Below, piece after piece: positions 12,101 through 23,100 of a stretch of 64,000 nucleotides of DNA; the stretch's first letter is position 1, and each line of letters opens with the position of its first letter. The DNA lies in NCBI GenBank assembly GCA_034008185.1, contig CM067106.1, forward strand, positions 1-64,000. Reading direction: 5' to 3'. The notes under the pieces were generated by a model. That model did not search any database. It saw nothing but the letters and a program-made list of their open reading frames with translations, and had not been told where the DNA came from. Origin of the DNA: Gorsachius magnificus. Taxonomy: Eukaryota; Chordata; Aves; Pelecaniformes; Ardeidae. Made by a program: the position numbers and the translations under genes.

Positions 12101-15100
12101 TCACCTTGCGGCCCTTGAGATTGAGGTCAATGTCAGGCATGGAGATCTTGGGGGCCTTGAAATGCATCTCGGGCATCTTGAACTTGGGGCCCTTCACCTT
12201 CCCCTCTGGGCCTTCCAGCTCAACATCAGGAAGGTCAACATCGACTTTTGGGCCCTTGATATCAAACTCCCCTTGAGGTCACCTTCCAGCTTGGGAAAGA
12301 CACGTCCACGTCTCCCTTCACCTTGGGGCCCTTGAGATTGAAGTCAACATCGGGCATGGAGATCTTGGGGGCCTTGATGTGCATCTCGGGCATCTTGAAC
12401 TTGGGGCCTTCACCTTCCCCTCGGGCTTCAATGTCCAACTCCGGACCTTCAATGTCCACCTTCGGGACGGAAACATCACTGTCCCCTTTCGGGAGGTTCA
12501 CGTCCACCTCTGGGCCTTCTGCCTTGATGCCAGTCATGCCGAACTTGGGCATCTTGAACTTGGGCATTTTGAATTTCCCCTCTGGACCATGAATGTCCAT
12601 CGGGGGCCTCGATGTCAACTTTGGGGCCCTTGATGTCACCTTCCAGCTTGGGAACAGACACGTCCACGTCTCCCTTCACCTTGGGGCCCTTGAGATTAAA
12701 GTCAACATCAGGCATGGAGATCTTGGGGGCCTTGATGTGCATCTCGGGCATCTTGAACTTGGGGCCCTTCACCTTCCCCTCTGGCCCTTCAATGTTCAGC
12801 TCTGGACCTTCAATGTCCACCTTCGGACCAGAAACATCAATGTCCCCTTTTGGGAGGTTCACGTCCACCTCTGGGCCTTCTGCCTTGACGCCGGGCATGC
12901 CGAACTTGGGCATCTTGAACTTGGGCATTTTGAATTTTCCCTCTGGACCGTGAATGTCAAATTCGGGGCCCTTGATGTCACCCTCCAGCTTGGGAACAGA
13001 CACGTCCACATCTCCCTTCACCTTGGGGCCCTTGAGGTTCAAGTCGATGTCAGGCATGGAGATCTTGGGGGCCTTGATGTGCATCTTGGGCATCTTAAAT
13101 TTGGGGCCTTTTATTTTCCCTTCGGGACATTCCAAGTCCACCTCAGGCAAATCAACATCCACTTTGGGACCCTCCACATCTACTTTGGGGCCCTTCAGCT
13201 CTCCAGAGATCTTCACACCAGTGACATCTGCGTCTCCTTTCAGTTTGGGGGCCTTCAAACCGAGATCCACATTGGGCATGGCCAGCTTTGGTGTCTGAAC
13301 GTTGAGTTCGGGCATTTTAAATTTGAGACCTTTGCCTTCGGGCCCTTTGATGTCCACGCTTGGCACCTCAATGTCTACCTTGGGCACAGAAACGGTCACT
13401 TCCCCCTTTGGAAGGGTAACATCAACGTCGGGACCCTCTCCCTTCAGGCCAGGCACCCCGAATTTGGGCATTTTCAGCTTGGGCATCTTCAGTTTGCCCT
13501 CTGGGCCGTGGACGTCCATGTCTGGCGCTTCAATGGCGACTTTGGGGCCTTTCATGTCAAGTCCGGGGCCTTTGATGTCACCTTCCAGTTTGGGAACAGA
13601 CACGTCCACGTCTCCCTTCACCTTGGGCCCTTTCAGGTTCAGGTCGATGTCAGGCGTGGAGATCTTGGGCGTCTTGAAGCTCATCTCAGGCATCGTAACT
13701 TTGGGACCTTTCAGTTTGCCTTCGGGCCCTTTGATGTCCACACTTGGCACCTCAATATCTACTTTTTGCTCTTTGGAAGGGGACCTTCTCCCTTCAGGCC
13801 GGGCACCCCAAACTTGGGCATTTTCAGCTTGGGCATCTTCAGTTTGCCCTCTGGACCATGGACGTCCACGTCTGGCACTTCGATGTCAACTCTGGGGCCT
13901 TTCATGTCAAGTCCAGGACCCTTCAAATCAGCCCCTACCGTGGGAATGGAGACATCCACGTCCCCCTTCACCGTGGGGCCTTTCAGGTGCAGATCGACGT
14001 CTGGCACACGGACCTCGGGGCCTTGCAGTTTGCCTTCGGGCCCTTTGATGTCCACGCTTGGCACCTCCATACCCACACCAGGACCAGAAACGGTCACCTC
14101 TCCCTTTGGAAGGGTCACATCAATATTGGGGCCCTCTCCCTTCAGGCCAGGCACCCCGAACTTGGGCATTTTCAGCTTGGGCATCTTCAGTTTGCCCTCT
14201 GGACCATGGACGTCCACGTCTGGCACTTCGATGTCAACTCCGGGGCCTTTGATGTCAAGTCCAGGTGCTTTCAGCTCCCCCTCCAGTTTGGGGGCAGACA
14301 CGTCCACTCTGGGCCCCTTCAGGTTCAGGTCGATGTCAGGCATGGAGATCTTGGGGCCTTTGACATGCATCTCGGGCATTGTAACTTTGGGACCTTTCAC
14401 GTCTACCTGGGGCATCTCCATGCCCAGGTTGGGGCCTTTGATGTCAAGCTGAGGCCCTTTCAAGCTGCCACCCATCTTTGGGACAGAAGCCTCCACTCCC
14501 CAACTCAGCTTGGGGTCCGCGTCGGGCGCGGATATCCTGGGCCCTTGCAGGTAACCCTCCGGACTTCCAAATTCACCACCAGGCGCCTTTGCGGCCATCT
14601 TGAGACCCTTCGAGCCGAGTCCTTTGACGTCCCCTTCCACCCCGGGGATGCCCACATCTCCCTTCACCTGAGGGCCCTTCAGGTTCACGTTGACGTCCGA
14701 TAGTGAGATTTGGGGCGTTTCTACCTTCTTGATGTCGGGGCCTTTCCATTCGCCCTTGACGGCCACATCAGCCATGCCAACAGCTACCTCGGCCGCTGCC
14801 GGTCCCACCACGCCCTTGGGCAGGGCCGTTGCCACCACGGGCCCTTCCCCTTGCGAGTCCATGGTGGTGAATTTGGGGAAGGTCATGTGCGGTATTTTGA
14901 CCTTCCCCTTGGCACCGGGAGCGTCTGCCGCAGCCACCGGGAGCTCCACCCCGTGTCCTTGGAGACCCACGCCGAGGTCCTCCAGTTCTGGGGAGGCGCC
15001 CTTGACCCCCACGTCCACCTGTGGCTTTGGGATTTGAACGGCGGGAACTGGGATCTCCGGCCTTGTGACCTGGACGGACGAGGAGGCAACGTCCACGCAG

Positions 15101-15690
15101 GGAACCTGCGGCTTCGGTGCGGCAATGCTGGCGCCCACCTGTGGGGCTTGAGCTTCGACGCCGGCCCCCATGGCCGGGAACCCAAATTTGGGCATTTTCA
15201 AGACAGGAATCTTGATTTTTCCCATGTCGAGTGCCGGGGTTTCCATGCCTGGCGAAGAACCATTGGCACTGGGGCCTTTGAGATCACCCTGGGGACAAGG
15301 GGCTGAAGCACCGGGGTGCGGCAGCTCCCCGGGACCAGGAACACGTCCTTTGCCATCCAGCGTGGGACCCTTGATGTGAAAACCCGCGTCCAGGTCCCCG
15401 CCGCGTCCGTTGGCTTCAATTCCGGCCTGGAACACCGGGATGGAAGCGGTTTTCCCGGATTCGCCCTCGCCCTTCCTCGGGATCCGGATTTTGAAATCAG
15501 GGCCGACAACGTCGACGTCTTCCGCTCCGTCGCGCCCGGAGACATCCACCGTGTACGCCGTCACCTTCCTGGTGACCGTGATGGTCCTGCTCTGCGTCCC
15601 CCCGCACTCTGCTTCTGGCCCCTCCTCTGACCGCAGCCGGGGTTTGATTTTCGTCGCGTAAATCCGCCGGTACTCCTCGTCATCGCCGCT
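178..15690 (-). CDS. AHNAK: AHNAK giant exon (neuroblast differentiation-associated protein), frame interrupted
   Basis: AHNAK (desmoyokin) is a giant scaffold protein at the plasma membrane and in the cytoplasm; it binds S100A10/annexin 2, actin and calcium-channel beta subunits. The exon begins after a CAG acceptor at 15691-15692 with SGDDEEY...TQSRTITVTRKVTAYTVD, the signature following the PDZ in AHNAK1. The core is tens of copies of motifs such as GPKFKMPEMH(I/F)KAPKISMPD and GPEGKFKMPKFKMPKFG. A diagnostic block near 6590-6640 reads KMPFLSISSPKVSMPDVELN. The end carries FSLFKSKK.RHRSSSFSEER and KMKFGTFGGIGSK, typical of the AHNAK C-terminus, then TAG at 178-180. The exon is about 15.5 kb (about 5,170 codons), slightly shorter than human. 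The divergent ends (178-3735 and 13790-15690) are open, but the central array has frame breaks near 3795-3850, 4530-4565, 5650-5745, 7236-7250, 7715-7790, 8024, 8318, 9970-9995, 12265-12300, 12600 and 13757-13785. These are most likely assembly or consensus errors. AHNAK2 is excluded by the N- and C-terminal signatures. Confidence 0.95.
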
Positions 15691-15783
15691 CTGCGAACGA
15701 AGAGACCCTCGTTAGCGCCGGGACGCTCCCCACCCCCCCTAACCCTTCACCACCACCTCCTCCTCCTCCTCCTCCCCACTCAC

Positions 15784-15977
15784 CAGGACGACCTCGGGGC
15801 TGCTGGGCGCGAAGACATCGCGTGGCCAGGCGCCCCCCGGTGGCGGCGGCGGGGATTTGTCCCCTCTGCGGTGGAGGCGCAAGCCCACCGTGTGGTGGCC
15901 CATGCTGTTGAGGAGCTGCGCCACCTCCCCCGACGGCAGGTTGTCGAAGTAGACCGTGGCGCTGACGATCTGATCCC
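15784..15977 (-). CDS. AHNAK: AHNAK N-terminal exon (PDZ-like domain, second half)
   Basis: This minus-strand exon encodes DQIVSATVYFDNLPSGEVAQ, then LLNSMGHHTVGLRLHRRGDK, ending EVVL. It is flanked by a consensus acceptor (CCAG before GGGATC at 15977) and a GTGAGT donor just below 15784. It completes the PDZ-like fold begun in the upstream exon. Its phase-0 junction (EVVL | SGDDEEY) joins cleanly to the giant exon. The downstream intron is only about 90 bp and G/C rich. Confidence 0.93.
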
Positions 15978-16227
15978 CTGGCGACGGCAGGGGGCGGCGG
16001 TGAGATATTTCGGAAGGAAAAGACAAGGAATCGTCCCCCCCATCCCACCCCACCCCACCCACACCGCAAGAGGGGCAAGCGGCGGCCATGGGGGGCGTTG
16101 GCCAAGGAGGAAGCCAACGCAACGCCACGATGGAGGAACTGGCCACTGAAAACCCACTTTCCCCCCCCCCCCCCCCCCAAAAAAAAGTCCTTCCCCAGCA
16201 CAGCGCCCCCCCCCCCCAAGCCCCCAC

Positions 16228-16381
16228 CTTCCTTCACGACGCCCATCTTGGCAGCCGGGGAGTTTTGCTGCACGCGCTTGACAAAGACGCCGTCGTCAGT
16301 CTGGTCGATGGTGATGCCGTGGGAGCCGCTGCCCTGCCAGTTGGGGAGCAGGATCTCCCGCGTCGCCTCCTCCTTCTCCAT
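16228..16381 (-). CDS. AHNAK: AHNAK start exon (PDZ-like domain, first half)
   Basis: The start ATG at 16381-16379 follows an AG dinucleotide directly, so the start codon sits at the first base of the exon. The peptide begins MEKEEATREILLPNWQGSGS and continues HGITIDQTDDGVFVKRVQQN and SPAAKMGVVKEG, matching the conserved AHNAK N-terminus. The donor is GTGGGG below 16228. The G of the split Gly codon is completed by the next exon (KEG|DQIV). Confidence 0.93.
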
Positions 16382-17411
16382 CTGGGGGGGGACGGGGGGG
16401 CACAGAGGATGAGGAGGGGGGGAGGGCAACAGAGGAGGCAGACGGAGCCCAACCGGCCCCACCCCCACTGACCTTGCGTAGATGCCGCCGGATCCGCCGC
16501 CGGAATCCGCCCCCCCCCCGGGCCTTGGCTCCTGGACCGTGCACGCGGCAGCTCCGGCGTCACCTTCCCAGCCTGGTGGAAACGGGAGAGAGAGGGCGGC
16601 GTGAGACGGGGGCACAGCCCCCCCACCCCCAAGGTCCCCCTTCCCCTCCGCCATGGCTGGGTGGGACCCCCGGCACAGCCTGGACACCCCCGAGCCCGGG
16701 CGCTTTGGGTCAAGGGGACAGTGAAGAGCCGGACACCACCACGGGCGAGCGCAGCAATGGCCGCTGCGGTGCCGTGACCCAACCAGGGGTCGCCAACAGC
16801 GTGGCCCAGCCCAACGCGGGCTCCATTTGGGGTCAAACCCAGGTGTTTCTGCCAAGAAATCCCATCATGGGGTGGGGGGAAATGCATCACCGGGCAGCGC
16901 CCAGAGCTTCTGGACCACCCCGCCCCCCCAACGTCAACGTTTTTGCCACCTAAAATGGTGTTGAGGGGATCCACACACACGACGTTCCAGCGCGCACGAG
17001 CCGTGGCAAAGGAAGGTACGCAAGCGAAATTCCCGTCCCCGCAGTTGCGTTGGGCGAAGATGGGCCAAGGTGGCTCCTTGGAAAGCCCCAACGCCAACGC
17101 TCGGGGGGGGAGGGGACCTGCCCCATGCCCCCCCCACCCGAGCCTCTACCAAAGGGCAACCCCCATCGTTAAGGCCGCATTTCCTCAATCCCACCACAAA
17201 TTTGGGGAGAAACCCCCACCCCGGGGCCCACCTGGGTCGGTAATGGGAAGGGGTCTCCCAATCCTGACCCCGAGGGGCCTCACTGGGCTGAGGGAGGCCC
17301 GAGAGGGACCCCATGAAGCTCAACCAGGGGACACAGAGGTGACCCCAGGTCCCGGGTTGAGTTGGGGGCCACGGGCTGGGGGGCCCAAGAGGGACCCCAT
17401 GAGGCTCAACC
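16382..17411. other. AHNAK upstream / first-intron region, possible 5'UTR exon
   Basis: No coding gene is supported here. On the minus strand a segment at about 16472-16572 is bounded by an ACCAG acceptor-like site and a GTCAGT donor-like site and could be a 5' untranslated AHNAK exon; this is inference only. Towards the gap, two copies of a roughly 115-bp unit containing GACCCCATGA(A/G)GCTCAACC occur (about 17300-17411), so the contig ends inside a tandem repeat. Confidence 0.4.
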
Positions 17412-17911
17412 NNNNNNNNNNNNNNNNNNNNNNNNNNNNNNNNNNNNNNNNNNNNNNNNNNNNNNNNNNNNNNNNNNNNNNNNNNNNNNNNNNNNNNNNN
17501 NNNNNNNNNNNNNNNNNNNNNNNNNNNNNNNNNNNNNNNNNNNNNNNNNNNNNNNNNNNNNNNNNNNNNNNNNNNNNNNNNNNNNNNNNNNNNNNNNNNN
17601 NNNNNNNNNNNNNNNNNNNNNNNNNNNNNNNNNNNNNNNNNNNNNNNNNNNNNNNNNNNNNNNNNNNNNNNNNNNNNNNNNNNNNNNNNNNNNNNNNNNN
17701 NNNNNNNNNNNNNNNNNNNNNNNNNNNNNNNNNNNNNNNNNNNNNNNNNNNNNNNNNNNNNNNNNNNNNNNNNNNNNNNNNNNNNNNNNNNNNNNNNNNN
17801 NNNNNNNNNNNNNNNNNNNNNNNNNNNNNNNNNNNNNNNNNNNNNNNNNNNNNNNNNNNNNNNNNNNNNNNNNNNNNNNNNNNNNNNNNNNNNNNNNNNN
17901 NNNNNNNNNNN
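17412..17911. other. Assembly gap of exactly 500 N
   Basis: The uninterrupted N run of round length is a scaffolding placeholder. It separates the AHNAK 5' side from the last kinase-domain exon of MARK2. The first exons of MARK2 and the AHNAK promoter should lie in it, so the true length is probably many kilobases. Confidence 0.97.
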
Positions 17912-20111
17912 GCGGGGCAAGTACCGGATCCCCTTCTACATGTCCACCGACTGCGAGAACCTGCTGAAGAAGTTTCTCATCCTTAACCCCACCAAGAGGG
18001 GCACCTTGGAGGTGAGGGGGGGGACAGGACCGGGAAACCCACAGGGGCACCCCCCGTGGAGTCCTGGGCACCCCTGGGACACCCAAGCGTGGTCCTAGGA
18101 TCCCCAAGGACCCTCTAGTGTGATCCTGGACACCCCCAAAAGCACCCCAAGACCCCCAGCGTGGTCCTGGGTGCCCCCAGGTTTCCCCAGGCACCCCCAG
18201 TGTGGTCCTGAACCCCCTGGGACCCCCCCTGGGCCCCCCGTGTGGCCTGGGCACCCCACGAGCCCCCTGGGCACCCCAGTGTGGTCCTGAACCCCAGGAC
18301 CCCCAGATGGTCCTGGGCACCCCAGCCCCCCCCCCCGTGGCCTACCCCCAGGACCCCCCCGGATGGTCCTGGGCACCCCCAGGTTTCCCCAGGGACCCCC
18401 AGGTGGCTTGGGCTCCCCACGAGCCCCCTGGGCACCCCCAGTGTGGTCCTGAGCACCCCTGGATTGGTCCTGAACCCCCGGGACCCTCCCGGCCCCCCAG
18501 TGTGGTCCTGGGCACGCCCAGGAGTCCCCTGGAACACACAGCCCCAGGGACCCCCCCTGGAGCCTCCTGTCCCCCAAAATGTCCCTGCCCTCTGCCCCCT
18601 GCCCCAGGATCCTGAGGTGACCCTGGGACCCCCAGCCCCCCCTCAAGACCCACTTTGGTGTCGTGTGTGTCCCCCCCCACCCCCAGCAAATCATGAAGGA
18701 CCGTTGGATGAACGTGGGCCACGAGGACGACGAGCTGAAACCCTACATGGAGCCCGTGCCAGACTACAAGGACCCTCGGAGGACAGGTAGGACACCCCCC
18801 CCCCAGCCCCTGGGCCCCCTTTTGGGGAGGGGAAGGTGTCCTGAAGGGCCACCCAGGGTCCCCCACTGAGGCCTGTGTGTCCCCCCACCCAGAGCTGATG
18901 GTGTCCATGGGCTACACGCGGGAGGAGATCCAGGAGTCGCTGGTGGGGCAGAAGTACAACGAGGTGATGGCGACCTACCTGCTGCTGGACCACAAGAGCT
19001 GGGGTGGGGGGTGGGGGGGGGGACAACGGGGGACAGGGACAGGTATGATGGGGAGCGTGGAGGGGGTGAGGTGACGTGGGGACACTGAGGTGACGCGGGG
19101 ACGTGAGACGTGGATGGGACGGAGCGTGGAGGGGGTGGGGGGACACAGGGACAATGAGGGGACAGGAGGGTGACGGAGGATGTGGGTGTGACAGAACGTG
19201 GAGATGGGGGACGTGGGGACAAGGAGGGGGCATGGAGATGTGGGGGACAGGTGTGACGGGTGTGAAGGATATGGGGGATGTGGGGACAATAGGGGACAGG
19301 AGGGTCACAGAGGACATGGAGATGAGGGGACACAGGGACATGAGGGGACATGGGGGTGGGGTGGGACGCGAGGGACGCCGTCCTCCCCGGCCATACCCTC
19401 ACCCCGTGCCAGCACGTCCCCGTGCCGGCGCATCCCTGTCCCCAGCTGTGCCCCGTGCCATCGTGTCCCCCGTCCCCAGCTGTGCCCCGTGCGGCATGTC
19501 CCCGTGCCAGCGCATCCCCGTCCCCAGCCGTGCCCCGTGCCAGTGCGTCCCATCCCCGCCCTGGCCGTCGGGTCCCCGTCCCCACGCCTGTGTGGGGTGT
19601 CCCCCGTGTCCCCCACCGACCGTCCCCATGTGTCACCCCCCCGTGTCCCCAGCTGGAGGAGAGCCTGGCGCTGAAGCCGCGGGCGGCCCCCGACCTGGCC
19701 AACAGCTCGGGCCCCTCCCCGGCGCACAAGGTCCAGCGCAGCGTCTCCGCCAACCCCAAGCGCCGCGTCAGCGACCAGGGTGAGCCCCCCCTTCCCCACC
19801 CGGATGCCGGTGTCACCGGGTGGGGGGCACCGTGGTCCCCAGGTGGGACAGCTGGACGGCGGTGTCACCGGGTGGGGGGCACCGTGGTCCCTGGGGCAGA
19901 GGACAAGGGAGGGAGGGGGCCAGATGCCAGGTGGGGGGCGCGGCTGAGCCCCCCCAGGTCCCTGTGGAGGGGGGGGGGGGTGGAATGGGGGGAGGTGGAG
20001 TGGGGGCTCCCACATATCTGGGGGCTACCTGGGTCCCCAAGGGTGGAGGGGACGAAGCGGGGGGGGGTCCCTGTAGGGCAGTGGGGTGGAAAAGGGACCC
20101 CTGGGACCCCC

Positions 20112-20142
<31 letters not shown>

Positions 20143-23100
20143 CGCCCCCCTTTGACCCCCCCACCCCCCCCCAGCCGGCCCCCATCCCCACCCGGCCTCC
20201 CTCCAAGAAGCGCGGCGGCCAACGCTGAGAACAAGCGAGGAGGAGGAGGAGGGGAGGAAGAGGGGGGGCGGCGGGCAGGCAGCACTGCCAAGGTGCCCCC
20301 CAGCCCCCTGCCCGGCCTGGAGCGAGCCAAGGGCACCCCCTCACCCTCCACGGTCAGCACGGGGCAGGGGGCACCCAGGCCCCCTGGGGTGGGGGGGGTG
20401 GGGGGGCACCCACGCCTGGGTCTCCTGGGGCTGGGACTTGGGGTCCCCTGGCTTGGGGGGGGGGGGGCACAAGGCCCCTGGGGGTGCAGGGGTGGCGGCA
20501 GGGGGTCCCAGATGCCTGGGTCCCTTTGAGGGGTGGAAGGGGGGGGCTGGGTCCGTCAGGGGGGCTGGAGTGAAGGGGGGGGGGGGCTGGGTCCCTCGGG
20601 GCTGGAGTGAAGGGGGGGGCTGGAGTGAAGGGGGGGGGTCCCCCAGGGGGGCGGAGTGAAGGGCGGGGGGGGCGGGTCCCTCAGAGGTGCCAGGGTGCCC
20701 TGGTTCCCATGCCAGGCTGAAGGAGGGTCCCCAGACACCTGGGTCCTGCATTTGGGGGTGCCTGGGTCCCCCCTGAGCCCCCCCCTCCCCACACACTTTG
20801 TCCCCTGTCCCCCCCCCCCGTCCCCCGCCCCACAGAACAGCGTCCTCTCCACCGGCACCACGCGGAGCCGGACTCCCCCCGGGGGCCCCGGGCCCCCGGC
20901 CCCCCCCCCCCCCCCCCCCCCGCCCCCGCTTTTCTCTCCTAGCCTGCCCACGCCGGGCTGCCGGCCCTCACCCGCTGCCCCCCCGGCCCCCGGGGCCCCC
21001 CCGCGATCCCGGCAGCACCCGAAACCCGCCGCCACCCCCGCCGACACCAACTGTGAGGCCCCCCGGCCCAGGCAAGGCCCCCCCCTCCCCCAAACCCCGG
21101 GGACCCCGGGGGGTTTGGGGCGGGGGTCCCCACATGCCTCTCCCTGACCCTGCTGCAGCCCCCCCGCATGTCCCCAGGGAGCGGGATTTGGGGTGACTCG
21201 GGTGCTGCTGTCCCCCTGCCCGGCACCCCAGCCTGTCCCCCGGGATTTGGGGTGACTTGGGGTGCTCCTGTCCCCCTGTCTGGCACCCCAGCATGTCCCC
21301 TGGTATTTGGGGTGACTTAGGGCACCACTGTCCCCCTGCCTGGTGCCCCAGCCTGTCCCCTGGAATTTGGGGTGACTCGGGGTGCTCCTGTCCCCCTGCC
21401 TGGCGCCCCAGCATGTCCCCTGGATTTGGGGTGACTGGGGTGCTCCTGTCCCCCGGTGACTCGGGGTGCTCCTGTCCCCCTGCCTGGTGCCCCAGTGTGT
21501 CCCCAAGGACCAGGGGGAATTTGGGGTGTCCCCTGCCTCCTGCCTGATGTCCCAGAGTATCCCCCAGAGCGGGGGGGGGATTCAGGGTCCCCAGGGTGCT
21601 GGGGGGGGCACCGACGGGTCCCTGGGGTGTGTCGGGGGGGGGGGGGCCCGGGTCCGGCGCGCCCCCCCCCCCCCCCCCCATTAACCCCTGCCCCCCCTTC
21701 CCCCAGCGGGGCGCCCGGGCGGGTGCCAGCAGCCTCCCCCTCGGCCCACAACGTCAGCCAGGGCCCCGGGGAGCGGCCCAGCTTCCCCCGGGGGGTCTCC
21801 AGCCGCAGCACCTTCCACGCCGGGCAGCTGCGGCAAGCGCGCGACCAGGCCCCCCTGCCCTACGGGCTGCCCCCCGGCCTGCCCCCCGCCCCCCCCGGGC
21901 GCCAGCCAGGGCCGCCGCGGCCCCTCCGCCAGCCTCTTCAGCAAGTTCACCTCCAAGTTCGTCCGGAGGTGAGGGGAGGGGGGGGGGGAGAGGGGGGGGG
22001 GGTGTTTGTCACCGCGCGTCCCCTCTGGGGTCCTGGTGGTGTCCCCCGGCTGCCCCCCCCCCCCGGGGCTCCTCCCCCCCCCCCGCTCCTCCTGTGCCAC
22101 TGCTCCCCCCGTGGTGGCTCCTCCATGTCCCCTCATTCCCCCCAGGGCTCCTCCGTGTCCCCTCCTGTCCCCCTGTGTCCCCTCATCCCCCCGGGCCCCT
22201 TGTGTTCTCCCTTCCCCCCGGGGCCCCCGCCCCCTTCCCCCCCCCCCCAGGCTCCTCCTGTGCCACTGCTCCCCCCATGGTGGCTCCTCCGTGTCCCCTC
22301 TGTGTCCCCGTCCCATCCCCCCAGTTCTCCCGCCCCCCCATGGGGACCCCCCCATGTCCCTTCCTGTCCCTCTGTCCCCGTCCCCCCCATGTGGTGCCGC
22401 AGAGCAGGGGAGGGGGTGATGGGGGGGTGAGGGGGGGCCGCTTCACCCCAGACACTTGGGTCCTCTGGCTGACACCACCCACCACCCCCAATTCGGGGGG
22501 CGGGGGGGGGGGCTGGGAGGGGGGGGGGGCCCCTGGTGGTGTGGGGGGGGGGGGGGCTCTGTCCCGGCCCCCTCCCCCCACCCCCCCAACGTCGCCCTTC
22601 TCTTCTGTTTGTCTTTGTAGAAATCTGTCTTTCAGGTTTGCCAGAAGGTAGGGCCGCGCCGGACGCCTGGGTGCCCCCGCCCCCACGCTGCGCCCCCTCC
22701 CCCCCCGCCCCCCTGGGGAGAGCAGGTCCCACCCCCCCCCCCCTGCGTCAGCGCTGCACGGCCCCGCATGGCCCCCTCCCCGCTCGGCTGCGGCTGTCCA
22801 TCTGTCCGTGTGTGTGTGTGTCTGTCCCCCTCCCTGTGCCGTCTGTCCCCCCACCCTGGATGCCGGGGTCCCTTGCTGGGAGGGGGAGGGGCGCCCCCCC
22901 GCCCCCCCCCCCCCCCCCCCTCTCTGTTTCTCGAGGAACCCACACGAGCCCGAAAGCAAGGACCGGGTGGAGACGCTGAGGTGAGTGCAGGGACGGGGCC
23001 CCGTGGGCTCCCCCGTGACACCCCCAGGGTCCCCGTGACACCCCGGACACGGCCTGTCCCCCCCCTCCCCGGCACCCCGGGGCCCCCCCCAACCCGGGCC

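Noticed and set aside
178..15690. AHNAK2 instead of AHNAK
   Set aside because: The N-terminal PNWQGSGSHGI.I and SGDDEEY segments, the FLSISSPKVSMPDVELN block and the KFGTFGG..SK tail are AHNAK1 signatures. The repeat type is PKFKMP rather than the AHNAK2 type.
16943..17986. Open frames that read through the N gaps at 17412-17911 and 36011-36510
   Set aside because: Translation of N is meaningless; only the flanking real exons are annotated.
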